A stretch of DNA of 64,000 nucleotides from RGIG995 sp045543655 (GCA_045543655.1 JAZPXN010000038.1:1-64000); one strand, 5' to 3'. Positions 34,919 through 43,852 are shown, counted from the first letter of the stretch. The notes: generated by a model from the sequence alone, not told the origin. Program-made: numbers and translations.

Positions 34919-36931
34919 ATGAAGAGGAGAAAAGACAGTTTTTTTGGATTTCATTTTGATTACCATGCACAGCCCCAATACGGCGTGCAGGGCATCAATT
35001 TAACCGAGGAGGATATCCGGGAAATCTGCCGGGGGCTTCGGCCGGACTTTATTCAGATCGATTGCAAGGGGCATCCCGGTTGGGCGTCCTACCCCTCCGA
35101 ATGCGGGAATGCCATGCCCGAATTTGCGCAGGATACGCTGGCGCTTTGGCGTAAGGTCACTCGGGAAGAGGACGTGGCTCTTTATATGCATTATTCCGGC
35201 GTGTACGATATCAAATACTGTGCCGAGCATCCCGAAGAGAACGCGTTGAAGGCTGACGGCACCTATATCCGCGGCGCTACCCGTACCGATGGGAAATACG
35301 TGGACGATCTTATGATCCCCCAGCTTCTGGAGCTTGCGGGAAAATACGGCGTGGACGGTGTCTGGGTGGACGGAGACTGCTGGAAGGCAACGGCGGATTT
35401 TCATCCCGATTCCCTGGCCCGGTTTGAAGCGGAGACCGGAATCTCTTTGAACGGCGAGCTTCCAGCCACTCCGGAGCATCCCTATTATCAAGAATATCGG
35501 GAATACCATCGGGAGCTGTACCGCCGGTATCTGCGCCATTACGTGGATGCGGTTCACGAAAAATTCCCCGATTTTCAGATTGCGTCCAACTGGGCCTTCA
35601 GCGATCATATGCCGGAGCCGGTTTCGGCAAAGGTTGATTTTCTGTCGGGCGATCTGAATCATTCGGTAAGCTTCCACTCGGCCCGCTATGCGGCAAGGGC
35701 TTTGGCGCAGCAGGAGTATCCCTGGGATCTGATGTCCTGGAATTTCCGGATTGCGGTGGGGGATAATGGCGCTAAGGTTGCAAAGCATCCGACGCAGTTG
35801 ATGCAGGAGGCCGCAGCGGTGATTTCCCTCGGCGGCGCTTATCAGAATTATATTATGCAGAATCCCGACGGTTCTCCGAATCTGACGGAGATCCGGGCTC
35901 TCTCGGAGCTTCCCGGATTTTTGCGGGCCCGCCAGCCCTTCTGCTTCCGGGGAACGCCGGAGCATCAGGCGGCGTTGCTGCTTTCGACCTACGATCGGGG
36001 CCGGGAGGCGGACTCCCTGTATTCCCGTAACGGATACAGGAAAATAATGGGGGCCTGCGCCCTTCTTTGCGACGTGGGGCAGTCCCTGGAGATCATCTGC
36101 GAGCATACCCTTGAAAAATACAGAGACGAATATAAAATGATCGTGGTCCCCGAGCTGTACGAAGGTCTTGCTCCCGAAACGATCCGGAGCCTTTTGGCAT
36201 ATGCGGAGCAGGGCGGGGCCCTGGTTCTGATGGGCTCAAATACCTGCCGTATTTTTGCGGAAGCAAACGCTCCTATTTCCGTGTGTGCCTGCAATCCTTA
36301 TTTCGGATCCGGAGAAAAGGCCTATGATAACGGCGGAGAAACCGGGCATGCGAATGCGTCGGAGCAAAAGCTGCGTCCGTATTGTTTTACCATGGACGGA
36401 CAGTCCTTCGGGGTTGCGTTTTCGCCCTGCACGATTGAAGCCGACGGGGGGAGGACCGTTGCCCTTCTTTCCGAGTCGCCCCGGGAGACGGGGGACGGAG
36501 TTGTCGTCACCGTTCCCTACGGAGCGGGCAGTGTGACTGCCATCGGGTTTGATCTCGGCTCCCAGTATCTCAGCGGAGAACAATACCTGCACCGGGTTCT
36601 GATGAAGCAGATTGCGGATTCTCTGTATTCCCCCTTGGTCCGGATCGAATCCTGCCGCGGAAAACTGGAGGTCGTTGCGCTGAAGAAGGACGGAGCGCAA
36701 ATGATCCAGCTGGTGAACGGGAACGGCAATCATAACAATCCCCTCTGCGCCACGGAAGACGATATTCTTCCCATATTGGATATCCGATTGTCCGTTGCCT
36801 GTGAGAAGGCGCCCCGTAAGCTGATCCTGCAGCCCCAGGGCGAGGAATTGAATTTCACCTTTGCCGACGGACGGGCCACGGTGGAAATCGACCGGGTGGA
36901 GATCCATAACGTCCTTGAAATCGTTCTGTAA
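34919..36931 (+). CDS. GHL6-like putative glycoside hydrolase
   Basis: A 670-residue cytoplasmic protein. The N-terminal 350 residues look like a TIM barrel of the hypothetical glycosyl hydrolase 6 (GHL6) type, related to alpha-amylase and fucosidase folds. Its strand ends include DFIQIDCKGHPGW, ALYMHYSGVYD and GVDGVWVDGDCW, the last with acidic residues where a nucleophile would sit. The middle resembles a beta-galactosidase trimerisation (class I glutamine amidotransferase-like) domain (YKMIVVPELYEGL, GGALVLMGSN). A small beta domain ends the protein. Start 34919 follows AAGAAGGAG; the frame extends upstream through the promoter and cannot start there. The substrate is unknown, but the convergent lacZ fits galactoside or fucoside breakdown. 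Confidence 0.75.
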   Translation: MKRRKDSFFGFHFDYHAQPQYGVQGINLTEEDIREICRGLRPDFIQIDCKGHPGWASYPSECGNAMPEFAQDTLALWRKVTREEDVALYMHYSGVYDIKYCAEHPEENALKADGTYIRGATRTDGKYVDDLMIPQLLELAGKYGVDGVWVDGDCWKATADFHPDSLARFEAETGISLNGELPATPEHPYYQEYREYHRELYRRYLRHYVDAVHEKFPDFQIASNWAFSDHMPEPVSAKVDFLSGDLNHSVSFHSARYAARALAQQEYPWDLMSWNFRIAVGDNGAKVAKHPTQLMQEAAAVISLGGAYQNYIMQNPDGSPNLTEIRALSELPGFLRARQPFCFRGTPEHQAALLLSTYDRGREADSLYSRNGYRKIMGACALLCDVGQSLEIICEHTLEKYRDEYKMIVVPELYEGLAPETIRSLLAYAEQGGALVLMGSNTCRIFAEANAPISVCACNPYFGSGEKAYDNGGETGHANASEQKLRPYCFTMDGQSFGVAFSPCTIEADGGRTVALLSESPRETGDGVVVTVPYGAGSVTAIGFDLGSQYLSGEQYLHRVLMKQIADSLYSPLVRIESCRGKLEVVALKKDGAQMIQLVNGNGNHNNPLCATEDDILPILDIRLSVACEKAPRKLILQPQGEELNFTFADGRATVEIDRVEIHNVLEIVL

Positions 36932-36940
36932 ATCAAAAAA

Positions 36941-36978
36941 ACCCGACGGGAAATTTCCCGTCGGGTCGGTTCTTTTTT
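36941..36978. terminator. Bidirectional terminator between the GHL6-like gene and lacZ
   Basis: Stem ACCCGACGGGA/TCCCGTCGGGT closing on AATT, with A6 on the left and T6 on the right. Confidence 0.85.
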
Positions 36979-36986
36979 CGGTGAGA

Positions 36987-39900
36987 TCAGCGGTCGAAGT
37001 TTCCGGGGACGAGGTTGAAATTCCAGGAGAATTGCTTCTCGTTGAAATTTTCGCTGTCCTTGATGGCGGGGCCGCAGGAGCCGGAGCCGGAGCCCATCTG
37101 CCGGTAGTCCACGTTGACGATCACGGCCTTGCGGGGTTCCAGCTCGTAATCGTGGCGGGTGGCGGTCAGGTCTTCGGGGGTGAAGCGGGAGGCGTTGAAG
37201 GTGAAGGTATCGAATTCTTCGCTTCCGGTGAAGATCAGCCCGTTGCCCAGGCGATTGCCCACGGCGGCCTTCCGGGTTCCCCAGTGCGCGCCGTTTTCCT
37301 GAGGACGGACGTAATGCTCGAAGTTTTTGTCGCAATCGGTCTCGTAAAGCCCCAGCTTTGCGGCCAGATGCTTATCGGAATAGGCTTCCATGGGGCCGTA
37401 TCCGAAATATTTCATCCGCAGGCAGTCTTCGGGAAGCACCAGCTGAACGCCGAAGCGGGGCAGTTGATGCACGTCCTCCCGGACGGTCACGTCGGTATTT
37501 ACGTTCAGCTTGCCGTCGCCCTTTACGGTATAGGTCACGTCGGCAAAGACGGCGGGACGCTTGGGTGCGGCGCCCAGCTTGACCTTAAAGAGAATCGAGA
37601 AGCATTCTTCGGTATTTTCCAGAACCGCCCAGGATTCCAGCATCTGGATGGTGTTCTTAAGGCCGTCCTTGATCCAGTCGTTTTTCACGATCCGGTCGTT
37701 GTCCATGGGGGCTCTCCAGATCTGCAGCTTCATGGGTTCGGCCAGATATTCCCGGTCTGCGTCGGCGATGCCGGCCAGCATTCCCCGGAAGGTATCGAAG
37801 GTATAGGTGATGCTTCCGCAGGAGACGGCAATGGCGTATTCGCCGAACTGAGCCACGACGGGCAGCGCTTCCTTCTTGCATTCCTCCGCCGTTACGTCGG
37901 CCAGAACGAACTGCTCAAAGCCGGCCTCGTGTCCGATATCGGCCCAGGGGCAGGCAACGTTACGGATCATACGGACGGTGCAGGTGTAAACGCCGGGAAG
38001 ATCGGTGGGCATTTCGTCCCACAGCGCGTAGGTCTTCGCCCGGCCGGCGGGAACGGTCAGGGTTGCGATGCGGCCCTGGGCGGCAATGACGCCGTCCCGT
38101 TCCACGATCCAGTAAAGATCGTATTCGGAAAGATCGGTGAAAAGGTTTCGGTTGCGGATCTGCAGCTTGCCGTTCTTCAGGGTCATGGAATAGGGCTGAT
38201 AGGCCTTCTTCATTTCCAGCATGCCGGTGTGGGGTCTGCGGTCGGGATAGACCAGCCCGTCCACGCAGAAGTTTCCGTCGTTGGGGAATTCGCCGAAGTC
38301 TCCGCCGTAGGTAAAGCCCTTCCGGCCGTTCTTTGCGGTGATGGCTACGGAATGATCGCAGTATTCCCAGATACATCCGCCCACGAATTTATCGTACTTC
38401 CAGATCAGATCCACGTAGTCCGCAATATCTCCGGGGCCGTTGCCCATGGCGTGGGAGTATTCGCAGAGATAGAGGGGCTTGACCATCCGCTTGTCGGTCA
38501 CGTAGCGCAGGCAGAATTCCGTGGTGGGATACATATAGCTGTCCACGTCGCTGACGTTATCCGTGGGCCAGGGGGCGGTGACGTAATCGTTCCAGACCGC
38601 GGTGCCTTCCTTGGAGAAGAAATCCCGGGTGCGGCTGGGCATTCTCGTAATGCCTGCCCGGCCCTTGTTGGCACCTTCGTAATGGATAATGGCCTTGGGA
38701 TCCCGGCCTTTGATATATTCCCGCATGGCGGTGTGGTTCCGTCCCAGTCCCGACTCGTTGCCCAGAGACCAGAAGATGATCGAGCCGTGGTTCTTGTCCC
38801 GTTCGTAGAGACGGGCGGCGCGATCCACGTAGGCCTCCTTCCAGTCGGGGCCGTCGGAAAGCTGATGCCAGTTGCCTACGGGGGCAAAGCCGTGGGTCTC
38901 GATGTCGGCTTCGTCCACTACGTAGACGCCGTACCGGTCGCACAGATCGTAGAACCGGGGATCGTTGGGGTAGTGGGAGGTGCGGATGCAGTTTCCGTTA
39001 TGGGCTTTGATGATCTGAATATCCTTTTCCATATCCAGCATGGAAACGGCGTGGCCGGTCCAGGGATTGGAATCGTGGCGGTTGACGCCCAACAGCTTCA
39101 GCTTCTTGCCGTTGAACCAGGTAACGCCCTTTTCGTCGATGTGAATTTCCTTCAACCCAACCTTGAACAGGACCGTCTCCCCGCCGGCGGTGAGATAGAG
39201 ATCGTACAGCTCGGGAATTTCGGCGCTCCACAGGTGAACGTCGTCCAGATCCAACTCGATCTTGTCCTTCGCCGTGCCTTCCGCAACGGTAATACCGCAG
39301 GGACAGACCAGCTCGTAAGCCACGTCTGCGTTGCCCTTCACAGTCAGATCCACGGTGACTCTTGCGGTCATTTTTTCGGGGTCCACGTCGGTCAGAATCT
39401 GGCAATCCTCCAGGCGGTCGGCGGCGCGGGAGAGCAGATAAACCTCCCGGAAAATGCCGGAATAACGGTACATATCCTGATCTTCCAGGTAACTGCCGTC
39501 GCTCCACTTGAAGACCAGCACGGTGATGCGGTTGTCGCCTTCTTTGGCGATTCCCGTAAGGTCGAATTCGCTGGTGCCGTGGGAGACCTGGCTATAGCCC
39601 ACGTACTGCCCGTTGACCCACACGTAATAGGCGGAATCTACGCCCTCAAAGGTCAGAATTACGTCCCGGGAGGCAAAGGTCTTGCCCAGAGTAAAGGTTC
39701 GGGAGTAGAGACCGCAGGGGTTGACCTCCGGCGTGAAGGGAGGATCGACGGGAATGGGATAATTGACGTTGGTATACTGGGGAATATCGTATCCGCGGTC
39801 GGTCAGGGTCTGCCAGGACAGAGGGACCGGGATGGTTTCGAAGTCCGAGGTATCCAGATTTGCGTCGGAGGGATCTGCGTCGACGGCGGCCATATGCTCG

Positions 39901-40067
39901 TACCACCGGAAGGCCCAGTTGCCGCAGAGGGACTGATACCGGTCGCTCTCCTCCCGGCTGCCGGCGGCTTCGGCGGCTTCTTTCGACCCGAAGGGGATAA
40001 AATAGGCACGGGGCGCCAGGCAATTCTCGTGGAGAACGGCCAGAGATCTGTGATTGGTCAGCTTCAT
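36987..40067 (-). CDS. lacZ: LacZ-type beta-galactosidase (GH2)
   Basis: A 1,026-residue five-domain beta-galactosidase, nearly the same length as E. coli LacZ. The acid/base Glu lies in FWSLGNESGLG near residue 437 and the nucleophile Glu in LCEYSHAMGNGPG near 536. The C-terminal Bgal_small_N domain is complete (FGYGPMEAYSDKH, HYVRPQENG). It lacks a signal peptide, so it should act inside the cell on lactose or related galactosides. Its start follows AAAAAGGAG. It lies 119 bp downstream of the Crp/Fnr gene on the same strand but has its own promoter, with a palindrome in the leader. Confidence 0.97.
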   Translation of the reverse strand: MKLTNHRSLAVLHENCLAPRAYFIPFGSKEAAEAAGSREESDRYQSLCGNWAFRWYEHMAAVDADPSDANLDTSDFETIPVPLSWQTLTDRGYDIPQYTNVNYPIPVDPPFTPEVNPCGLYSRTFTLGKTFASRDVILTFEGVDSAYYVWVNGQYVGYSQVSHGTSEFDLTGIAKEGDNRITVLVFKWSDGSYLEDQDMYRYSGIFREVYLLSRAADRLEDCQILTDVDPEKMTARVTVDLTVKGNADVAYELVCPCGITVAEGTAKDKIELDLDDVHLWSAEIPELYDLYLTAGGETVLFKVGLKEIHIDEKGVTWFNGKKLKLLGVNRHDSNPWTGHAVSMLDMEKDIQIIKAHNGNCIRTSHYPNDPRFYDLCDRYGVYVVDEADIETHGFAPVGNWHQLSDGPDWKEAYVDRAARLYERDKNHGSIIFWSLGNESGLGRNHTAMREYIKGRDPKAIIHYEGANKGRAGITRMPSRTRDFFSKEGTAVWNDYVTAPWPTDNVSDVDSYMYPTTEFCLRYVTDKRMVKPLYLCEYSHAMGNGPGDIADYVDLIWKYDKFVGGCIWEYCDHSVAITAKNGRKGFTYGGDFGEFPNDGNFCVDGLVYPDRRPHTGMLEMKKAYQPYSMTLKNGKLQIRNRNLFTDLSEYDLYWIVERDGVIAAQGRIATLTVPAGRAKTYALWDEMPTDLPGVYTCTVRMIRNVACPWADIGHEAGFEQFVLADVTAEECKKEALPVVAQFGEYAIAVSCGSITYTFDTFRGMLAGIADADREYLAEPMKLQIWRAPMDNDRIVKNDWIKDGLKNTIQMLESWAVLENTEECFSILFKVKLGAAPKRPAVFADVTYTVKGDGKLNVNTDVTVREDVHQLPRFGVQLVLPEDCLRMKYFGYGPMEAYSDKHLAAKLGLYETDCDKNFEHYVRPQENGAHWGTRKAAVGNRLGNGLIFTGSEEFDTFTFNASRFTPEDLTATRHDYELEPRKAVIVNVDYRQMGSGSGSCGPAIKDSENFNEKQFSWNFNLVPGNFDR

Positions 40068-40100
40068 AAACTCGCTCCTTTTTTTCGGAATGATGATTGA

Positions 40101-40111
40101 TATACAGTATA
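40101..40111. promoter_or_regulatory. Palindrome TATACAGTATA in the lacZ leader
   Basis: TATACAGTATA lies about 12-22 bp after the predicted lacZ transcript start, a repressor-like position. The same core occurs at 40866-40880. Confidence 0.5.
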
Positions 40112-40129
40112 AAGTATCGCCTTAAATTC

Positions 40130-40158
40130 ATTATATCATGCCGGGGGAGGGATTGCAA
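40130..40158 (-). promoter_or_regulatory. Promoter of lacZ
   Basis: Minus strand TTGCAA, 17 bp, TATAAT with extended TGA. Confidence 0.75.
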
Positions 40159-40186
40159 GACTATCGGAGTAAACTTTGAAAAATCG

Positions 40187-40813
40187 TCATAAACCCTTCA
40201 GCCGGAACCGGTTTTTGCGGTAGTCCAAAAGCCCGTCGTTTTTCATCCGGGATAATTCCCGGGACAGGGCGGAGCGGTCGGCGTTGAGATAGGCGGCCAT
40301 GCCGTTGCGGTCAAAGGGGACGGTGAATTCCTCTCCCGGAGTCTTTTCCCGGTCCCGCAGATAGGCAAGGATGCGCTTGCGCAGGGATACGATGCTGCAA
40401 TAGCGGATCTTCCGGTGCAGGGCCCAGTATTCTTTCCCGATGATGTTCAGCAGATTTCCGATCAGCTTCGGATCGGTCCGGGACAGATCCACCGGACCAA
40501 GCCACAGCACCCGGCAGTCGGTGACGGCGGTGAGGGTCACGGGGGCGGGGCGGTCGGAAAAAATCAGAATCTCTCCGAACATCATGCCCGGGGACAGGGT
40601 CGTGATCACCGAAAGATTTCCGTCCTCGTTGATCTGCTGTCCCTGTAGGTGTCCCGACAGCAAAACGCCGCACCGGTCGGTTTTTTCTCCCTCCCGGATC
40701 AGCACCCGGCCCTTGGGCTCGAAGGTTTTCTGCCCCCGCAGGGCGATCATCTGATCTGCGATTTCTTTTTCGTTCATGCCCGCAAAGACGGGCAGATAGG
40801 TCAATTCTTTCAT
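40187..40813 (-). CDS. Crp/Fnr-family transcriptional regulator
   Basis: A 208-residue regulator. The N-terminal cyclic-nucleotide-binding-type beta roll (about 5-120, GVLLSGHLQG, TLSPGMMFGEILIFSD) is followed by a dimer helix and a winged helix (about 148-205, GMAAYLNADRSALSRELSRMKNDG, written here in part). The Cys cluster of FNR is absent, and residues for cAMP binding are not clearly conserved, so the effector is unknown. It lies between lacZ (same strand) and a divergent ABC importer operon, and palindromes are present in both control regions. It probably regulates one or both of them. Confidence 0.9.
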   Translation of the reverse strand: MKELTYLPVFAGMNEKEIADQMIALRGQKTFEPKGRVLIREGEKTDRCGVLLSGHLQGQQINEDGNLSVITTLSPGMMFGEILIFSDRPAPVTLTAVTDCRVLWLGPVDLSRTDPKLIGNLLNIIGKEYWALHRKIRYCSIVSLRKRILAYLRDREKTPGEEFTVPFDRNGMAAYLNADRSALSRELSRMKNDGLLDYRKNRFRLKGL

Positions 40814-40838
40814 TGGTCTTCCTCTATTTTAGAATTCC

Positions 40839-40852
40839 GTTGCCATGGCAAC
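40839..40852. promoter_or_regulatory. Candidate Crp/Fnr binding site, 14-bp palindrome
   Basis: GTTGCCATGGCAAC is a perfect palindrome of the same overall length as Crp/Fnr sites (compare TTGAT-N4-ATCAA). Its centre is 41.5 bp before the start predicted from the plus-strand -10 at 40875-40880, the classical class II activator position. The matching -35 is poor, as expected for activator dependence. Confidence 0.55.
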
Positions 40853-40865
40853 CGATTTTAAGGAT

Positions 40866-40880
40866 ATTATACAGTATAAT
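40866..40880. promoter_or_regulatory. Palindrome carrying back-to-back -10 boxes
   Basis: ATTATACAGTATAAT is a perfect 15-bp palindrome. It contains TATAAT reading rightwards (40875-40880, ABC operon) and leftwards (regulator gene). Polymerase can occupy only one at a time. Its core equals the palindrome in the lacZ leader. Confidence 0.55.
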
Positions 40881-40935
40881 TGTGATAGAATAAAGGCATA
40901 ACCTTGAATTTATTACGATAAAGGAGAATTGAAAT

Positions 40936-41967
40936 ATGAAATTCAGATCTTTGTTGGCCTTGCTTCTCGTCCTGGCCCTGTCTTTTGCCCTCGTTGCTTG
41001 CGCTCCCGCAGATCCCCAGTCTACCGACGGGACCGATACCTCTTCGGTTCAGCAGCCCGGAAGCTCCGGCCCCTCTCAGCCCTTTGAGGGTGCGGACGTG
41101 CGGGTTGCGGCCCTCAGCGGCTCTACCGGCCTTGGCATGGCCAAGCTGATGGAGGATGCGGAGACCAAGACCACCGTCAACAACTACACCTTCGACGTAT
41201 TCGACGCGCCCGAAACTCTTCTCCCCGAGATCACTGCGAAGAAATACGATATTGCCGCTCTGCCCACCAACGTGGCGGCTAAGCTGTATAACAAGACCAA
41301 CGGTCAGCTGCAGATCCTGGCGGTCAACACCCTGGGCGTTCTTTATCTGCTGGAAATCGGCACCCAGAACGTGAAATCCGTGGCCGACCTCAGCGGCAAG
41401 ACCGTCTATACCACCGGTCAGGGCTCTACCCCCGAATACGCTCTGAAGTATATTTTGGAAAAGAACGGCGTTACCGATTGCAATATCGTGTTTGAGACCA
41501 CCGCGGATCTGGTCGTTTCCCACGCCCAGGAAGGGGCTCTTCTGATGCTTCCCGAACCGAAGGTTACCGCCGTGAAGGGCCAGGTGCAGAACGTCACCGT
41601 AGCTCTGGATATGACCGCCGAATGGAACAAGGTTTGCGATACTCCCATGGCCCAGGGTTGCGTAGTCGTGACCAAGGATTTCGCCGAAGCCAATCCCCGG
41701 GCGGTGAACCAATTCCTGAAGGAATACGAAGCCTCCATCAACTATGTGAAGGAGAACGTGGAGGAGGCCTCCCTCCTCGTGGCTAAATTCGGAATTATTC
41801 CCAAGGCGCCTCTGGCCGCAAAGGCCATCCCCAACTCCAATCTGACCTTCTCCTGCGGGATGGCGATGAAGGATATGCTGACGCCCTTCTATCAGGTTCT
41901 GTTTAACGCTGACGCATCTTCCATCGGTGGAAAGATGCCCGCCAACGATTTTTATTATGAAGGATAA
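40936..41967 (+). CDS. ABC importer substrate-binding lipoprotein (NMT1/nitrate/taurine type)
   Basis: A 343-residue lipoprotein with lipobox LVAC (Cys near residue 22) and a Ser/Gln/Pro-rich linker. Its fold pattern is that of NMT1/THI5-like and SsuA/TauA binding proteins (VRVAALSGSTGLGMAKLM, YDIAALPTNVAAKLYN, LSGKTVYTTGQGSTPEYALKY). These capture sulfonates, nitrate or pyrimidine-type precursors; which applies here is not visible. It is the first gene of a three-gene importer, behind AAAGGAG, and the likely target of the divergent Crp/Fnr regulator. Confidence 0.9.
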   Translation: MKFRSLLALLLVLALSFALVACAPADPQSTDGTDTSSVQQPGSSGPSQPFEGADVRVAALSGSTGLGMAKLMEDAETKTTVNNYTFDVFDAPETLLPEITAKKYDIAALPTNVAAKLYNKTNGQLQILAVNTLGVLYLLEIGTQNVKSVADLSGKTVYTTGQGSTPEYALKYILEKNGVTDCNIVFETTADLVVSHAQEGALLMLPEPKVTAVKGQVQNVTVALDMTAEWNKVCDTPMAQGCVVVTKDFAEANPRAVNQFLKEYEASINYVKENVEEASLLVAKFGIIPKAPLAAKAIPNSNLTFSCGMAMKDMLTPFYQVLFNADASSIGGKMPANDFYYEG

Positions 41968-42733
41968 TTCTGCCGGACGCACGATCGTTAAGAAAATAGG
42001 ACTCGGACTCCTGGCCGCTGCCTTTTGGGTGGCGGTCTGGGGTCTTTGCGCTTATTTCGTGGGATTAGAGCTGTTTCTTCCCTCTCCTTTGGCGGTCTGG
42101 CGGGCCCTTCAGCGGCTGGTTCCTACGGCGGAATTCTGGAAAACCGTAGCCCTTTCCCTGCTCCGGGTGGCCGTGGGGTATCTCCCCGGCGTTCTTTTGG
42201 GGGTCGTGGGGGGCGTTCTGACCGCAAAGGTCAAGGTGCTGGATTTCCTGTTTTCCCCCGTACTTACGGTGGTTCGGGCAACGCCGGTCACCTCCTTTAT
42301 TATGCTGACGCTGGTCTTCCTCGGTCGGGATACGGTACCACCCTTCATCGTTTTTCTCATGGTGCTTCCCATTGTGTGGGCCAACGTGGCCGAGGGGATC
42401 AAGACCGTGGACAAGGGACTGAAGGAGGTTTGTACGCTCTATCGCCTTTCCTTTCCCCGTCGGATGAAGATTCTTTATCTGCCTCATTGCCTTCCCTATT
42501 TTTCCGCCGGCGCGATGACGGCGTTGGGGCTGGCCTGGAAGGCGGGCATCGCCGCAGAGGTGCTCTGTACCCCCGATTTTTCCATCGGTAAGGAGGTATA
42601 CGATGCGAAGGTCTATTTGGAATCTGCCGAGGTCTTTGCCTGGACGGCGGTGGTGGTGCTGTTGAGCCTCGTTCTGGAAAATCTGCTGAAATATGCGCTG
42701 AAAAGGGGGAAACGGAACCGTGATCAAGGTTGA
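41957..42733 (+). CDS. ABC importer permease
   Basis: A 258-residue inner-membrane permease of the SsuC/TauC/NrtB type, with about six membrane helices. The cytoplasmic coupling loop (EGIKTVDKGLKEVCTLYRLS) is the family's EAA motif. The start at 41957 overlaps the binding-protein gene by 11 bases; the ribosome site is poor there, so translation is probably coupled. A GTG at 41927 is possible but adds a cysteine/proline stretch without homologous look. Confidence 0.9.
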   Translation: MKDNSAGRTIVKKIGLGLLAAAFWVAVWGLCAYFVGLELFLPSPLAVWRALQRLVPTAEFWKTVALSLLRVAVGYLPGVLLGVVGGVLTAKVKVLDFLFSPVLTVVRATPVTSFIMLTLVFLGRDTVPPFIVFLMVLPIVWANVAEGIKTVDKGLKEVCTLYRLSFPRRMKILYLPHCLPYFSAGAMTALGLAWKAGIAAEVLCTPDFSIGKEVYDAKVYLESAEVFAWTAVVVLLSLVLENLLKYALKRGKRNRDQG

Positions 42734-43292
42734 AAAGCTTTCGAAATCTTACGGAAAAAACCGGCTCTTTCACGATCTTTCCTTTACTATTGCCGACGGG
42801 GAAAAGGTGCTTTTGTCCGCGCCCTCCGGGGTGGGGAAGACCACCCTCCTGCGGATTCTGTGCGGATTGGAGCGAGCCGACGGCGGAACGGTCAAGGGGA
42901 TTTCGCCCGCTGACGTGACTTATCTTTTTCAGGAGCCCCGCCTCTTTCCCCATCTGACGGCGCTGGAGAACGTTATCTGTATTTTCCCCGACCCCGAGGC
43001 CGCAAGGGCGAAGGCCGTGGATCTGCTGGAGCGATTCGGCCTTTCCGGGGCGCTTTCCCAATATCCCGACGAGCTTTCCGGGGGAATGAAGCAGCGGGTG
43101 GCGCTGGCCCGTGCCCTCTTGTCTCCTCGCCCCGTGGTCTTTCTGGACGAGCCCTTTACCGCCCTGGATGCGGAGTTGAAGGATTCGGTCCGGGGGACGG
43201 TGCGGGAATTGTGTCGGGATAAGACGCTGATTCTCGTCTCCCACGACCCGCGGGACGGCGAAATTCTTACCGATCGCACGCTGTTTTTATGA
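42720..43292 (+). CDS. ABC importer ATP-binding protein
   Basis: A 190-residue ATPase with every motif present: Walker A PSGVGKTT (about 37), Q-loop FQEP, signature LSGGMKQR, Walker B VVFLDEP and switch His in VSHD. It is about 50 residues shorter than SsuB/TauB relatives and ends just after the H-loop, so it is a minimal version. The GTG start overlaps the permease gene by 14 bases. Confidence 0.92.
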   Translation: MIKVEKLSKSYGKNRLFHDLSFTIADGEKVLLSAPSGVGKTTLLRILCGLERADGGTVKGISPADVTYLFQEPRLFPHLTALENVICIFPDPEAARAKAVDLLERFGLSGALSQYPDELSGGMKQRVALARALLSPRPVVFLDEPFTALDAELKDSVRGTVRELCRDKTLILVSHDPRDGEILTDRTLFL

Positions 43293-43295
43293 CAA

Positions 43296-43330
43296 AAACC
43301 CGCCTTTCCTCTTGACGGAAGGGCGGGTTT
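43296..43330 (+). terminator. Terminator of the ABC operon
   Basis: A 14-bp stem (one G-T pair) AAACCCGCC.../...GGCGGGTTT with loop TCTTGAC, ending in TTT. It contains the -35 box of the next promoter. Confidence 0.8.
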
Positions 43331-43340
43331 GTGCTATAAT
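43312..43340 (+). promoter_or_regulatory. Promoter embedded in the ABC terminator
   Basis: TTGACG in the hairpin loop and right arm, 17 bp, TATAAT with extended TGC. It drives the broken MFS gene. Confidence 0.7.
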
Positions 43341-43386
43341 GCAAGGACGAAGAAGTACCGTTGCAACGATGAGAGGATTTGGCGAA

Positions 43387-43690
43387 ATGAAAAGAATCGG
43401 AATCCGCCCGGAAGCGAAAAAGACGCTGGTCATCGGTCTGATGTGTATCTTGCGGTCTACGTGGCCCGCAACGCGCTGAGCGCCGCATCGCCCCAGATGA
43501 TCGAGGCGGGCGTTTTTACCACCGAACAGATCGGCACGCTGTCCTCTTCCTATTTCATCGTCTACGCCGTGGGACAGCTGATCAACGGTGCGGTGGGGTT
43601 GGCTGATTTTGATCTGGTTTGCCCTCGTGACCCTGGGCGTTTTCGTGGTTTTCCCTATCAAAAATTCAGAAAGAAGAATTCGTCCCGATA
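43387..43690 (+). pseudogene. Remnant of an MFS transporter gene
   Basis: The start MKRIGIRPEAKKTLVIGLM is in one frame. The family-typical first helix region LAVYVARNALSAASPQM...GTLSSSYFIVYAVGQLINGAVG continues in another. A last-helix-like segment LILIWFALVTLGVFVVFPIKN follows in a third. About 105 codons remain of the usual 430-460. A frameshift near 43440 and an internal deletion joint near 43605 explain this. The preserved part resembles organophosphate:phosphate antiporters (GlpT/UhpT type). Promoter and terminator are intact, so a transcript may still be made. Confidence 0.75.
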
Positions 43691-43699
43691 AATCCCTTG

Positions 43700-43727
43700 C
43701 CCGCGAGATTCGGCTTGCGGGTTTTTT
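43700..43727 (+). terminator. Terminator after the MFS remnant
   Basis: 8-bp stem CCCGCGAG/CTTGCGGG, loop ATTCGG, then T6. Confidence 0.8.
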
Positions 43728-43736
43728 ATGCGAAAA

Positions 43737-43752
43737 TATGAATAATTTATCA
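43737..43752 (+). promoter_or_regulatory. ARG-box-like site, distal
   Basis: TATGAATAATTTATCA resembles one ArgR/AhrC operator unit (ATGAATAATTATTCAT). It is about 125 bp upstream of the argC -10. The AT-rich stretch 43728-43850 also has TTGCATA-N12-TATGCAA at 43759-43784. Confidence 0.4.
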
Positions 43753-43852
43753 ATAAATTTGCATATTTTATAAGTTTTATGCAAGAAAAACCAAACCTCC
43801 ACTTTTTCCGGGAAATAACTATGAATTTTATGTGAAATCCACCGGAATACGC

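Noticed and set aside
36861..40100. 1,079-codon plus-strand frame over lacZ
   Set aside because: Shadow of lacZ. The minus-strand frame has both catalytic Glu and the ribosome site; the plus frame runs across the terminator.
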